Positions 51,091 through 59,816 of a stretch of DNA of 64,000 nucleotides are shown here, in pieces. The translations under genes and the position numbers were made by a program. Position 1 is the stretch's first letter; every line of letters starts with the position of its first letter. The stretch is from PMG-095 sp049324695 (GTDB taxonomy: Bacteria; Myxococcota_A; Polyangia; Polyangiales; Polyangiaceae). The notes below the pieces were generated by a model. That model saw only the letters and a program-made list of their open reading frames with translations, was not told the origin of the DNA and ran no database searches. The DNA lies in the NCBI GenBank assembly GCA_049324695.1, contig JBMOMJ010000059.1:186001-250000 (forward strand), written 5' to 3'.

Positions 51091-51538
51091 TGGGGCCAGA
51101 TCGAGGCGCTGCCGTCAAGCGGCGTTGCTGCGGAAGGCGTGGTCAGGGCAGTGAGGCCGGTGCACGTCTGGCGCGGCTTCGCTGCGATCGAGTAGGTCGT
51201 CACGGACGCTATACGTCGATATGCACGGAACGTGCGGATCAATGTCGGTTCGACGACCCTGGGGTTAACGCGATGACGGCTCGCAACAAGCCGTCTGCCG
51301 GCTGGGCACGACCCTAGCGCAACACGCTCGTTGCCCTCGAGCATGCGCCGCGAACTGCGGGAGGGCAAACCTTGCGATGCTTGAGCCTACTTATAAGTCG
51401 TGTGCACAAACGTGACCTCATAGCCCGCAAAGTCGTCGATCAAAACTTAAGACATCCGCGCCGAGTTGCGGTATCGACCGAAGGGGACGTGGTCCTCGAA
51501 CCGCAATCTCAGCACGAATCGTGGAACGGGAGGAAGAA
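51091..51538. other. 448-bp gene-free region before the cargo genes
   Basis: Both strands have only chance-like frames. GCACG-GAA-CGTGC (near 51218) and the palindrome ACTTATAAGT (51389-51398) are the only visible elements; the latter could be part of a promoter for the next gene. Confidence 0.4.
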
Positions 51539-52627
51539 ATGGCAAAGAATCTCATCATCGCGTCAGCGAATCTCGAGCATTGGGTCCAGGCAGGTGGCAC
51601 CATGATCGATGGGCGTGTTCGGCAACCCAGGGACTTCCAGTCGAAGCTCGCCTGGGCGAAGCATTTATTCGGCTCCATCAAGCCAGACGTGGTGGCAATG
51701 CAGGAGATCTACGACCGCTCGATCGAGGAGGTGTTCACCGGGCTGGGCAACTACCAGTTTCGCTATAGCGGCGGTGCGCCACAGCAGGTCGCCATCGCCA
51801 CGACGCTGGATTTCGTTGATGACCCGCTTATGGTGCAGAACCTGCGCAACCCTGTCGAGATCGATCGTGACGGTCTGAAGCTGAAGGTGGACAAGCTGTC
51901 CCGTCCGATCCTACGTGCGCGCTTGAACCATGAAGGTCAGACGCTAACCGTCTTCGTCGCACACTTGAAGTCGAAGATCCCGTCCTATGGAGACGATCCA
52001 AAGAAGACCTATCCTGAAGAAGACCTCGCGACAGCGGACTTCACGAGACGCCCGATCGGCCACCTGGTCTCCCTCGTGCGACGCGCGGCTGAGGCCGTCG
52101 CGCTCCGAGCTGAGATCGTGAGAGAGGCCACCGAGTTCCCTGACCGACCGATAGTGGTCTGCGGGGACCTGAACGACAACACGGGCGCAGTCACCACCGA
52201 TATGGTGATCGGCGATTCTATGAGGACGTTCATCGAGAACAAGCCTCAGCCAGGACCTGCGCTGGCCAACATCTTCGCACGCCTGCATCAGTATCTCTTC
52301 ACGAGCACTCAGGAGGCGCACCTGAGGGCCAGCACCCAGTCCGAGTTTCCGACGGCGGTGCACGAGGGTCGCTTCAGCACGCTTGATCACGTGTTCCTTT
52401 CGCGCCACTTCTTTTCCAAACCACGGGCGGTCGAAGGACAGTTTACGCAGGCGTACTTCTTTAACTATTACGAGGTGGCAAATGATCACCTCGTAGACGA
52501 TGGATCCCCTTTCGCGCCGCGGAAGCCCGAGACGTCAGACCATGGTGTCGTGTTCGCTTATTGCCGGAAGAACGACGCGCCCTCGCCTGCCGCTCTCTGC
52601 CAACCGTCCGATCTCTCGCTGGCGTAG
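51539..52627 (+). CDS. Endonuclease/exonuclease/phosphatase family protein
   Basis: From ATG 51539 (GGGAGGAAGAA upstream) the protein is 362 residues. It carries the EEP catalytic set: IIASANLEHW, VAMQEIYD with the metal Glu (~residue 58), VFVAHLKSK, VVCGDLNDN, TLDHVFLS and SDHGVV. Enzymes of this fold cut DNA, RNA, phosphoinositides or nucleotides. It faces opposite to the leftward phage genes and looks like cargo. Its substrate is not predictable from sequence. Confidence 0.88.
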   Translation: MAKNLIIASANLEHWVQAGGTMIDGRVRQPRDFQSKLAWAKHLFGSIKPDVVAMQEIYDRSIEEVFTGLGNYQFRYSGGAPQQVAIATTLDFVDDPLMVQNLRNPVEIDRDGLKLKVDKLSRPILRARLNHEGQTLTVFVAHLKSKIPSYGDDPKKTYPEEDLATADFTRRPIGHLVSLVRRAAEAVALRAEIVREATEFPDRPIVVCGDLNDNTGAVTTDMVIGDSMRTFIENKPQPGPALANIFARLHQYLFTSTQEAHLRASTQSEFPTAVHEGRFSTLDHVFLSRHFFSKPRAVEGQFTQAYFFNYYEVANDHLVDDGSPFAPRKPETSDHGVVFAYCRKNDAPSPAALCQPSDLSLA

Positions 52628-53741
52628 CCGATGGACCGCGCGGGAGAGCGAGCAACGGACTGGTTGCGCTGCCTGCCGACCTCATGTCACGCGCGCGCGT
52701 GCGGGGCTGCTGACCAGAAACGCGCGTGCGAGCCTGCCGCCAGATCACGCTCGGCCAAAATGGTCTGGCCATAGATGCCACCGTTGATGGAACCGCGCTG
52801 CAATTCGTCATCTAGTCGTTGGGACAATGGGCCATAGTCATTGCGTCAGTCGTCTGTCGCTATTCGCCCTTGTGAAGGTCGACGTGGGAGGGCTGTGTGT
52901 CGCCGCTGACGCGCAGGGACGGTGCCACCGCATTCCCAGATGCACTTCAGTCCGGCGCCATCCAGCGCGGCGCGGAGACCTTCGGCATTTCCGAGACACT
53001 CATCGCGCTCGATGAGTTTACTGCCAATGAGTGCTGCGCGACGCTCGATACCTTCACTACCGATACGTTCATCACCTGGGTTGTCGTAGTCACAACGCTT
53101 ATTTCCGCCGTGGAACCGAAAACCCGGCTGCAAGCGCACGTGAAGCTACCGTCGCTGTTGCCGCTGCCCCAACGCCATCCCGACCGCCGGCTTGGCTGCC
53201 GCGCCCCCCGCGATGCATGCACGTCGGCGAAGCGCCCAATCATTCATCCAGGGAAGTCGATGATCGAGAGCGCAATCCTTACGAGTAGCGCCTGGCGCAT
53301 CTTGGGCAGTGAGCGTTCGATGAGCTCGAGCTTCTCGGCCACAGCGTCTCGTTACAAGGCGCACCTTAAAGGCGGGCCGTGAGCTTCGGCAACGAGCTCG
53401 ACGTCGTTGAGCGTCTCGCCGACGACAAATGTAGTGGAGGGTCTGCAACGGCGGGGCAAAGGCGCTTCGGCAAAGGCCTGCAGCGTTGGAGCGTCGCGAC
53501 GCTGGACGCGAGTTGCCGAGAGAAGCCAGCCGAGGCCGCAGCTTGGGTTCTTGCCCCCGGGCGACCGAGACATTCCCTGTCCTTCCCAGGGCTGACGAGC
53601 TTCGGATCCGGCGCTAGTATTCCTCCGCTCGGCGAAATTTATAGGCCTTCTCGCGCGGACCGGCGATGGGGCGGCATTTCCGTTTTGGTTTCGTAGGCTT
53701 TGTTGATCTACGGTCTTGCGATCCGAGTCAGGGAGGGATCG
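52628..53741. other. 1.1-kb region without an intact gene
   Basis: No frame on either strand has convincing composition over its full length. A decayed EGF-like motif is visible on the minus strand (see 53092-53168). The region separates the two cargo units and may be decayed host DNA. Confidence 0.5.
53092..53168 (-). pseudogene. Frameshifted EGF-like motif remnant
   Basis: On the minus strand SGNSDGSFTCAC is followed, in the next frame, by PGFRFHGGNKRC. Joined by one missing base they give the EGF pattern NxxGSFxCxCxxGFxxxGxxxC. Host surface proteins in this window use such modules, so it may be a broken fragment of one. Confidence 0.4.
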
Positions 53742-54806
53742 TTGTCTGACCCCGAACGCAAGCACGTCTTCGTCGATAACAACTTCACGCACCCCGACAC
53801 GTTCCTTCGCTACTTCCTTCAGTCTCTGGAATTTGCTGACGCAACTCTCCGCGAGCTCAGCCCGACTGGAGTGAAGAGCGCTCCGCGCGACGTCAAGGCT
53901 GCGCGTCTTGTGACAATGCTGCAATCGGGAGAAATAACGCCAGAAACTGTGCTGCTCGCATTGTGTCAGCAGCCGCGCGACTGGCTCGCGGTCTGGAACG
54001 TCGAGGGAGTCACGTGCCAGGACCTCAATAAGCCGATGCAGTTTCTATCAACGGGTGGCGGGGACCAATGGTTCGGACCGGTCCGCACTGGCGAAGCTTG
54101 CTGGTACGTTTTCACGAAGTACGTGCGACACCGCGATCTCGATACAAGCGTGCCCGGCGGCCGCTGGTGCAAAATTCGTTGGAACCTGATCGCGGAGGTA
54201 ACGACCCAATATGTCGCGCTGCACTGGAACGGCTTCACGCACATCGAGGATGTAAAGCGCACAACGGACACACAGTTCGAATTCTGGAGACATATCCCCG
54301 CCGCGGTCGCCAACTTGAAGGATGAGCTCGGTGGGACCTGGAAGCGTCCGGATCTGTTTTCGATCGTGTTTGACAAGCTCATGGAGGAATTTCTTGAGAG
54401 CGCCGACCCCGAGTGGACGCATCTTCGCGTTCGCGCGGAGTTGAAGGGCGTCGCAGTGAACGCTAGGAGCGCGGGCGTGCGCGAGTTCAACGTTGACGGG
54501 CTCGAAGCTCTCGCCAGGAGGCTTGCAGAGCGAGCAATCACTGCCAGCGGCAGGACGGCGACCGCCGCTACCGTGAGCGCAGCCAGCAAGGCGGTTCTCA
54601 AGACGCTCCTGCAGGAGTGGGGAACACGGTCGTACGCGTTTCGCCTCAAAGGCAAGGAACGCGCCGAGCTAGACTTCGAGGCGCATTGCTATTTTGGGCA
54701 GCTCACCGATGTAAAGTTCGGTCAGGATACGCTGCAGCACGTTCTTTGCTTGCACAACAAGCTGAAAAGTCGGGGCGCCCTCCAGTTTTTGCTCCCATAC
54801 CTGTGA
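53742..54806 (+). CDS. Unknown protein, first gene of a three-gene operon
   Basis: The 354-residue product starts at TTG 53742, supported by GGAGG five bases upstream; it reads MSDPERKHVFVDNNFTHPDT. It has no recognised domain. Visible parts are a helical middle (ARLVTMLQSGEITPETVLLA), a Trp/Tyr-rich region (CWYVFTKYVRHRDLDTSVPG, YVALHWNGFTHIED) and a helical C-terminal half ending with QDTLQHVLCLHNKLKSRGAL. It shares one base with the next gene. Third-base GC is lower than in neighbouring phage genes. Confidence 0.75.
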   Translation: MSDPERKHVFVDNNFTHPDTFLRYFLQSLEFADATLRELSPTGVKSAPRDVKAARLVTMLQSGEITPETVLLALCQQPRDWLAVWNVEGVTCQDLNKPMQFLSTGGGDQWFGPVRTGEACWYVFTKYVRHRDLDTSVPGGRWCKIRWNLIAEVTTQYVALHWNGFTHIEDVKRTTDTQFEFWRHIPAAVANLKDELGGTWKRPDLFSIVFDKLMEEFLESADPEWTHLRVRAELKGVAVNARSAGVREFNVDGLEALARRLAERAITASGRTATAATVSAASKAVLKTLLQEWGTRSYAFRLKGKERAELDFEAHCYFGQLTDVKFGQDTLQHVLCLHNKLKSRGALQFLLPYL

Positions 54807-55183
54807 TGTCGTCGGAAAGTGGAAAACTCAGTCGGGCGAGATTGCCCAACCTCACGCCGGACCAGTGGCGAGCGGTGAGTGTCTATTTCCACGATGCGCG
54901 ACACGCGCAGCCCGACGACCTCGCCAATCAGACGGGGTTGTCGCCGGCCGAAGCGATGGCCATTCTCGTGTGCCTCACGGCCGATGGTGCAGCGCAGACG
55001 GTGATCACAATTTATCACAGCTGCGAAAACTTCGAGATGGCATGCGGCGCGGTGCCATTCGAAGCAGGACCGCCAACGCTGCCCTGGGTTTGCCCGTGTT
55101 GCGCTCGTCTCGTCGAAGATCCGGCAGAGATAGCGCTGAGCGTGAACGCGCAAACCGCCGGTCGTATTCTGGTTGATCCGTGA
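54806..55183 (+). CDS. Small Cys-containing middle protein of the three-gene operon
   Basis: The 125-residue protein has an N-terminal helix-turn-helix-like part (DDLANQTGLSPAEAMAILVC) and a C-terminal Cys-rich half (YHSCENFEMACGAVPFEAGP, WVCPCCARLVEDPAEIALSV) that could bind zinc. Its ATG overlaps the upstream stop (TGATG) and its stop overlaps the next GTG, so all three proteins are probably made in fixed ratio. The family is not recognised. Confidence 0.75.
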   Translation: MSSESGKLSRARLPNLTPDQWRAVSVYFHDARHAQPDDLANQTGLSPAEAMAILVCLTADGAAQTVITIYHSCENFEMACGAVPFEAGPPTLPWVCPCCARLVEDPAEIALSVNAQTAGRILVDP

Positions 55184-55950
55184 GTACGGCCGACGAGATC
55201 GTGGAGCAGGTGCTTGCTGGCCTGCTCAAGCTAGACGCACGGGACGCAGCGGTCGACTGCTTTGGCCCTTATCTGTACAAGCCTCGCCCCGAGATCCGAA
55301 AATGTCTCGACGAGATCGAAGAGTTCGTCCGTCTTGCGAGGCCCACAACGGAGCAAGCGCAGCACATTGGGTACAAGCTTGAAGAGCTCGTCGTGTTCGC
55401 ATTTTCATCGCTTCGCGGTTGGAACGAGATTCTCAGCTGGGAGTCGGCCGGTCCTCAAATCGACCTCGAAATCGTAGGCAATGGTCCGCGTTGGGAAACG
55501 CTGTCGAAGCACTTGCTGATGAACAACGGCGGGAATGCGATCCTGGTCGAAGCCAAAGCCAAGAAGAAACCAGTCACGGAGTCCGATTTCGCGCGGTTCT
55601 GCGCAATCCTCGATCACAATTGTTCGCAAACCGTAGGGTTGGGCGTGTTTGTAACGCTGCGGGGCGCGACTGGATTTCCGAAGCGCGGCGTTATTCGAAA
55701 GAAGCTGGGCGACGCTTGGTTGCGCCAGGCGCTCTTCCACGCGAGGACGCGCAAGCCGGTTGTTGTCCTCGACATCGAGGATTTAAGGCAGCTGCCGCTT
55801 GATGGCGCTCTTCCAAGAATCCTGCGGGCAAAGATATTTGATGTCGAGAGGCTCGGAGGCTTGAGCACGAGCGCGGGCGTTGGCGCAACACGCGTGGACC
55901 TCCCCCCCAGGTTGCGAGCGGCGTTGGAGCCCGAGCCGGGCGCTAAGTAA
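55180..55950 (+). CDS. PD-(D/E)xK nuclease-like protein of the three-gene operon
   Basis: The 256-residue protein has a restriction-endonuclease-like core: YKLEELVVFAFSSLRGWNEI with an early Glu, SAGPQIDLEIVG with Asp near residue 94, then AILVEAKAKKK (E-x-K near 122). This is the Mrr/Card1-like catalytic order. The C-terminal region (FARFCAILDHNCSQTVGLGV) is compatible with the last strands of the fold. It starts at GTG within the stop of the middle gene. It is the probable effector of the operon. Confidence 0.8.
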   Translation: MSTADEIVEQVLAGLLKLDARDAAVDCFGPYLYKPRPEIRKCLDEIEEFVRLARPTTEQAQHIGYKLEELVVFAFSSLRGWNEILSWESAGPQIDLEIVGNGPRWETLSKHLLMNNGGNAILVEAKAKKKPVTESDFARFCAILDHNCSQTVGLGVFVTLRGATGFPKRGVIRKKLGDAWLRQALFHARTRKPVVVLDIEDLRQLPLDGALPRILRAKIFDVERLGGLSTSAGVGATRVDLPPRLRAALEPEPGAK

Positions 55951-55974
55951 ACCGGCCAGTGCACGCGTGCGAAA

Positions 55975-56187
55975 TCACGCATGATGACGATTGCTGAGCC
56001 CGAAGTGTATCGCGCCTCGCGACACGGGCCATTTCGCGCTCGACATCCCACCGTTGACGATGCTGTCGATCGTGACAAGCACTGGACGTTGTGCGGGATC
56101 GTTCTCTAATGCGATATAAAGGCAGCGCCTTACCCTTGAAGAATGCGCGTACGACCCTTTTCCGGAGGCCATCCGAGCGAGTCGCAT
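55975..56187 (-). CDS. Possible small hypothetical protein
   Basis: The 70-residue frame (MRLARMASGKGSYAHSSRVR, CLYIALENDPAQRPVLVTID) follows the ParB-HTH/MgsA-like gene on the same strand by 13 bp, with GAAGGG before the ATG. Composition is acceptable but no family is known. Confidence 0.35.
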   Translation of the reverse strand: MRLARMASGKGSYAHSSRVRRCLYIALENDPAQRPVLVTIDSIVNGGMSSAKWPVSRGAIHFGLSNRHHA

Positions 56188-56200
56188 TCGACCCTTCGCG

Positions 56201-57415
56201 CTACTCGTCATCAGTATTGGCGCCGAACAGTGCTCGTTGCTCGCCCTGCGCGACAGCGACCGCGCCTGACAGTTCCCGTGTCTTTCCGGGGCGTGGCGCA
56301 GGTGGTCCCTCCCCTTCCTTCTCCTTGGCTTCGAGCTCCCTCTTCTTGGCCCACAACCTGAACGCTTCGTCTTCATACGGGTCGGGTTCGGTTGGTGGCG
56401 GCACAAGCTTCGTACCTTCGGTGCGAAAGTGTTCGAGCCCGCGACCGAGCCGGCGCCCTTCGCTCGTGTGCTGATCCTTCGCCCAGTCCGGGATCTCCGG
56501 AAACTCGTTCTCGAGCAGATTCGCAAGGCCGACGGCGGCGTGGAAGTGGTCGCCCATGCGCGACTTCTTTGCTCGGCACATGAGCCGGATCGCGTTGCCG
56601 AGTGGCATGCGGCAGCGGCCGATCCGATTCGGGTCGTACCACGCCTTGGATTGTTCGACGGCAGCGCGCACGAACAGCACGATCGTGGGATCCGCGGATG
56701 TGTCGATGTCCTCGTGTGAGATCACCTCGAGCCGGTTGCAGACCATCGTGTGGTACTGCTTGCGCGTGTGAATCAGCTCACACGCGACCAGCATGGCTTC
56801 GCGTTCCATCCCACGCCGGATGTACTTCTGGAGCATTGAGATGCACAGCAGCGCGCCGTGCCCGTGAATCGTTTTGGGCATCATGTCGGGAGATTCCATT
56901 TCGGGATCGTACAGATCCGGTTTGGGGTGTCCGGCTTTGCGTTGGGGCTTCCTCTGTCGCGCGCGCTTCGCGCTCGCTGGCGCCGCTGCAACGACTGCTT
57001 GGGCGTTCGTTGCGCGTTTCTTGGGGCAAACGTTGGTGGTGGTTTGGGAATCGAGTGCAGGAGCGGACAGCGCCGGGAGCATCCCGTCGTTCGCGCGCTC
57101 GGCGTGAACGAGCTCCTTTGCGACGGCGCGCAGCTCGACACGCGTATTGCAGCGGCCGCTCGTGATCGCGCTGAACAGCACTCGCTGGTACGGCGGTGAC
57201 AGCCGAGCTAGGTGGTTTGCGTGGGTTGGTTTGAGCTCGCCGCGGCCGTACGCATCGCGGTATTCGGGCACGAGGCTAAAAAGGGCGAGACGAAGGGTGA
57301 TGCGCGCGCGGCCGACGCCGGTTTCGCTCGCGATCTCATCCACCGTCAAACCCTCATCTAGCCGGCGCTTATAGGAGTGTGCCTCCTCCAGCGCCGGAGG
57401 CGGAGGTTCTGGCAT
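56201..57415 (-). CDS. ParB-type HTH fused to MgsA/RarA-like C-terminal domain
   Basis: The 404-residue protein has two recognisable parts. Residues ~10-75 (SYKRRLDEGLTVDEIASETG, VGRARITLRLALFSLVPEYR, HANHLARLSP) are the KorB/ParB helix-turn-helix without the CTPase N-terminus. Residues ~190-310 (LLCISMLQKYIRRGMEREAM, NRLEVISHEDID, CRMPLGNAIRLMCRAKKSR) match the C-terminal helical domain of MgsA/RarA clamp-loader-like AAA+ proteins, again without the ATPase. A Lys/Arg linker lies between. It is the only gene, or first of two, after promoter copy E. A role in replication control or plasmid-like partition is possible. Confidence 0.7.
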   Translation of the reverse strand: MPEPPPPALEEAHSYKRRLDEGLTVDEIASETGVGRARITLRLALFSLVPEYRDAYGRGELKPTHANHLARLSPPYQRVLFSAITSGRCNTRVELRAVAKELVHAERANDGMLPALSAPALDSQTTTNVCPKKRATNAQAVVAAAPASAKRARQRKPQRKAGHPKPDLYDPEMESPDMMPKTIHGHGALLCISMLQKYIRRGMEREAMLVACELIHTRKQYHTMVCNRLEVISHEDIDTSADPTIVLFVRAAVEQSKAWYDPNRIGRCRMPLGNAIRLMCRAKKSRMGDHFHAAVGLANLLENEFPEIPDWAKDQHTSEGRRLGRGLEHFRTEGTKLVPPPTEPDPYEDEAFRLWAKKRELEAKEKEGEGPPAPRPGKTRELSGAVAVAQGEQRALFGANTDDE

Positions 57416-57428
57416 GGGGTTGAGTTTT

Positions 57429-57457
57429 AATGTGCTTCAGGATGCGCCCTCATGCCA
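57429..57457 (-). promoter_or_regulatory. Shared promoter element, copy E
   Basis: Minus strand TGGCAT, 17 bp with GCATC, CACATT, then AAAACTCAACCCC and the ATG. The -35 is the weakest of the set. Confidence 0.5.
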
Positions 57458-57530
57458 TCTCGAAATTCGAAATCAACGGGTATGGTGTGACGCCCCGACG
57501 CTGACGCTGGTCACTGCGTTGACGGCCGTC

Positions 57531-58226
57531 ATGCGCGCGAGCCACGCTGTTCGCGAAGCCATGGTTCGCATTCGAGACAGGATCGTCGACTTCCGGCGCG
57601 TGAAGGCTTCCGAGTTGAAGCGGAACCCGAAGAACTTCCGCATGCACTCGAGCTCGCAGCGCGAGGCGATGCGCGGCGTTCTCGAGGACATCGGCTATGT
57701 CGATGCGCTCATGGCTCGCGAAACGCCCGACGGCCTCGAGCTCATCGACGGCGAGATGCGCAGTGAGATCACCCCCGACATGGACGTGCCCGTCGTGATC
57801 GTCGACTTGAATGACGAAGAAGTCGACAAGGTGCTGGCGACGTTCGACCCCATCGGGACGCTCGCCGAACAAGACGCGGCAAAGCTCGCCTCGCTGCTAG
57901 CCGGCATCGAAAGCGACAACGCCGATGTGCAGCGACTTCTTCGCGAGCTCGACCCCGACGCGGGCGACCCCATGCATGCGGCGGACGAGCCCAACGAGCC
58001 CGCGCCGAAGCCAGGCGAGCAGATCCCGGCCATGCTGCTCCAGCCCCACGAGCACTACGATTACCTCGTGGTGCTTTGCACCAACTCGCAAGAGTGGAAC
58101 GTTCTGCTCGAGCTCTTGAAACTCGAGCCTATCCAACGGCGAGCTGGCGGTGTCGGAGTCGCGCGCGGGATCCGTGGCCGTACCCTCATCGAGCTGCTCC
58201 AGCCGAAGACGAGAGCGGCGTCGTGA
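57531..58226 (+). CDS. ParB/sulfiredoxin-like N-terminal domain protein
   Basis: The protein is 231 residues from ATG 57531 (221 from ATG 57561). The domain starts RDRIVDFRRVKASELKRNPK, NFRMHSSSQ, then ELIDGEMRSE in the place of the ParB GERR box. The altered box is typical of phage ParB-like enzymes and not partition CTPases. It is coupled by GTGA to a glycosyltransferase-like gene and precedes the terminase genes. Confidence 0.8.
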   Translation: MRASHAVREAMVRIRDRIVDFRRVKASELKRNPKNFRMHSSSQREAMRGVLEDIGYVDALMARETPDGLELIDGEMRSEITPDMDVPVVIVDLNDEEVDKVLATFDPIGTLAEQDAAKLASLLAGIESDNADVQRLLRELDPDAGDPMHAADEPNEPAPKPGEQIPAMLLQPHEHYDYLVVLCTNSQEWNVLLELLKLEPIQRRAGGVGVARGIRGRTLIELLQPKTRAAS

Positions 58227-59020
58227 GCGACCTTGACTACACCGTCGTCGTTCCCTCGCGGAAGCGCGCCCACAACATGCCGCTGATTCTGAGCTTGCTT
58301 CCGACGGCGCTCATCTGCGTCGAAGACAGTGAGCGCGACGAGTACGCGGCGGTCGTTCCCAAGAAGCAGCTGCTGTTGCACCCGCCAGTCCACGGGGGAT
58401 TCGGTGGTGTCGTGAACTGGATGATGGATACGGTTCAGTCGGAGATCCTCATCGAGGTCGACGACGACTTCAGGCGCATCATCGTGAAGAACGGCTCGAT
58501 GCAGCGCGGGCATCCGGACCGCAAGATCACCGACCCGCGGGAGATCCTACAGATCCTCGAGAACTCGGCTCGTGTCTGTCGTGACGTCGGGCTCACGACC
58601 TTCACGTACACCCGCAATAACAACGCCGCGATGACGCACCCGGAGGAAAAGCCATTCGTGCCGGTCGCGCCGGTCAGCAACGTCTTTGGAGTGATGGGCG
58701 CGGCACGCCGGCGCTACTTCGATCCGCGGTTCATGGGGAGAGCGGCGATCGACTGGACGCTGACTACCCTCCTCTACGACCGCGCGATCTACTGCGACCA
58801 GCGCTTCTGGTGGGATTGCGGCGAAGTGTTTGGAGGACGCGGCGGCAATGTGGGTCTGGTGACGCCCGACCGCTGGCGAGCGTCCACGCGCGCGCTCATC
58901 GAGAAGTGGGGGCCGCACCTTTCGTTCGATGGGCAGCGCCGCAACGGGAAAAAAGGCAACAAGAGCGTCGAATCGATGAGCTTGCGCGTCACGCGACGCA
59001 ACCCAACCGCCCAGAAATAG
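58223..59020 (+). CDS. GT-A-like phage glycosyltransferase
   Basis: The 265-residue protein starts at GTG 58223. The start YTVVVPSRKRAHNMPLILSL and the metal motif ILIEVDDDFRRI (DDD in place of DxD, near residue 77) fit a GT-A nucleotide-sugar transferase. A C-terminal YCDQRFWWDCGEVFGGRGGN looks like an acceptor region. Similar enzymes accompany ParB-like proteins in phage DNA-modification loci, so DNA base glycosylation is possible. The acceptor is not known. Confidence 0.7.
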   Translation: MSDLDYTVVVPSRKRAHNMPLILSLLPTALICVEDSERDEYAAVVPKKQLLLHPPVHGGFGGVVNWMMDTVQSEILIEVDDDFRRIIVKNGSMQRGHPDRKITDPREILQILENSARVCRDVGLTTFTYTRNNNAAMTHPEEKPFVPVAPVSNVFGVMGAARRRYFDPRFMGRAAIDWTLTTLLYDRAIYCDQRFWWDCGEVFGGRGGNVGLVTPDRWRASTRALIEKWGPHLSFDGQRRNGKKGNKSVESMSLRVTRRNPTAQK

Positions 59021-59027
59021 GTCGCTC

Positions 59028-59816
59028 ATGGCGGAGCTCTCGGACGAACTCGCGCGCAAGCTCGTTGAACTCGTGGGTCTCGGCGCTCGGCGGGACGCAG
59101 CATTCGCCGCGCTCGGCGTGAGCACAGACGAGTCGAAGCGATGGCTGCAGCGAGCGGTGAGCGGCGAGGAGCCCTACCAGCGCTTGATGCTGCAGCTCGA
59201 CGACGCCGAGAAGGGAGCTGACGCGCGCGGCCTCATTGCGCTCTTGAGCGCCAGCCGCGACGATTGGCGTGCGGCGATCGCGCTCATGGACCAGAGGCGA
59301 GCCGACGCTGCTCGGCTCGAGCAAGAGCGGCGGCGTGAGGCGGGCATGAACCGCTTGCGCGCGCTCGGCCGGGTCGACGGGCAGCGCGCGACGAAGCGCC
59401 TGACGGAGCAGCGCATCGACGTCCTGCTCGAGACCATGATCGAAGGGACGTACCTCACGGGCCAGACCGACCGGGAGCTCGCAGAGTTGTGGGGCGTAAG
59501 TCGGCAGCGTGTACAGAACCTGGCTGCGGAGGCCTCGCGCGTGCTCCTACGCTACTCGCGCGAGAACCCGGAAATTGGGCAGATGGCCCTCGCCCAAGCC
59601 GTCCAGAACTGGGCGCGGCTCCGCGTGAAGGCCGAGGCCCTGGGCACCGAAAAGGGATTCGCTGTCGCGCAGCACTCCGATGAGCTCACGCTGACGTACC
59701 TCGGCATGAAGCCTGCCGAGAAGCTCGACGTTTCCTCGCGCGAGTCGTTCGCCAATTGGTCGGATGACGAGCTGAAGGAGTACCTTGCCACGGGCAAGCG
59801 GCCGAAAGGCAAGTGA
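59028..59816 (+). CDS. Terminase small subunit-like protein
   Basis: The 262-residue protein has an N-terminal HTH (LVGLGARRDAAFAALGVSTD, ESKRWLQRA), a long charged helical middle and a second HTH-like part (DRELAELWGVSRQRVQNLAA). It ends in YLGMKPAEKLDVSSRESFAN, typical of small terminase tails. It binds pac/cos DNA and loads it on TerL. Its 3' end overlaps the large subunit gene by 32 bp. Confidence 0.75.
   Translation: MAELSDELARKLVELVGLGARRDAAFAALGVSTDESKRWLQRAVSGEEPYQRLMLQLDDAEKGADARGLIALLSASRDDWRAAIALMDQRRADAARLEQERRREAGMNRLRALGRVDGQRATKRLTEQRIDVLLETMIEGTYLTGQTDRELAELWGVSRQRVQNLAAEASRVLLRYSRENPEIGQMALAQAVQNWARLRVKAEALGTEKGFAVAQHSDELTLTYLGMKPAEKLDVSSRESFANWSDDELKEYLATGKRPKGK

Noticed and set aside
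52897..53382. 161-residue rightward frame in the gene-free stretch
   Set aside because: Biased composition, no ribosome site and overlap with a better-supported decayed EGF motif on the other strand.
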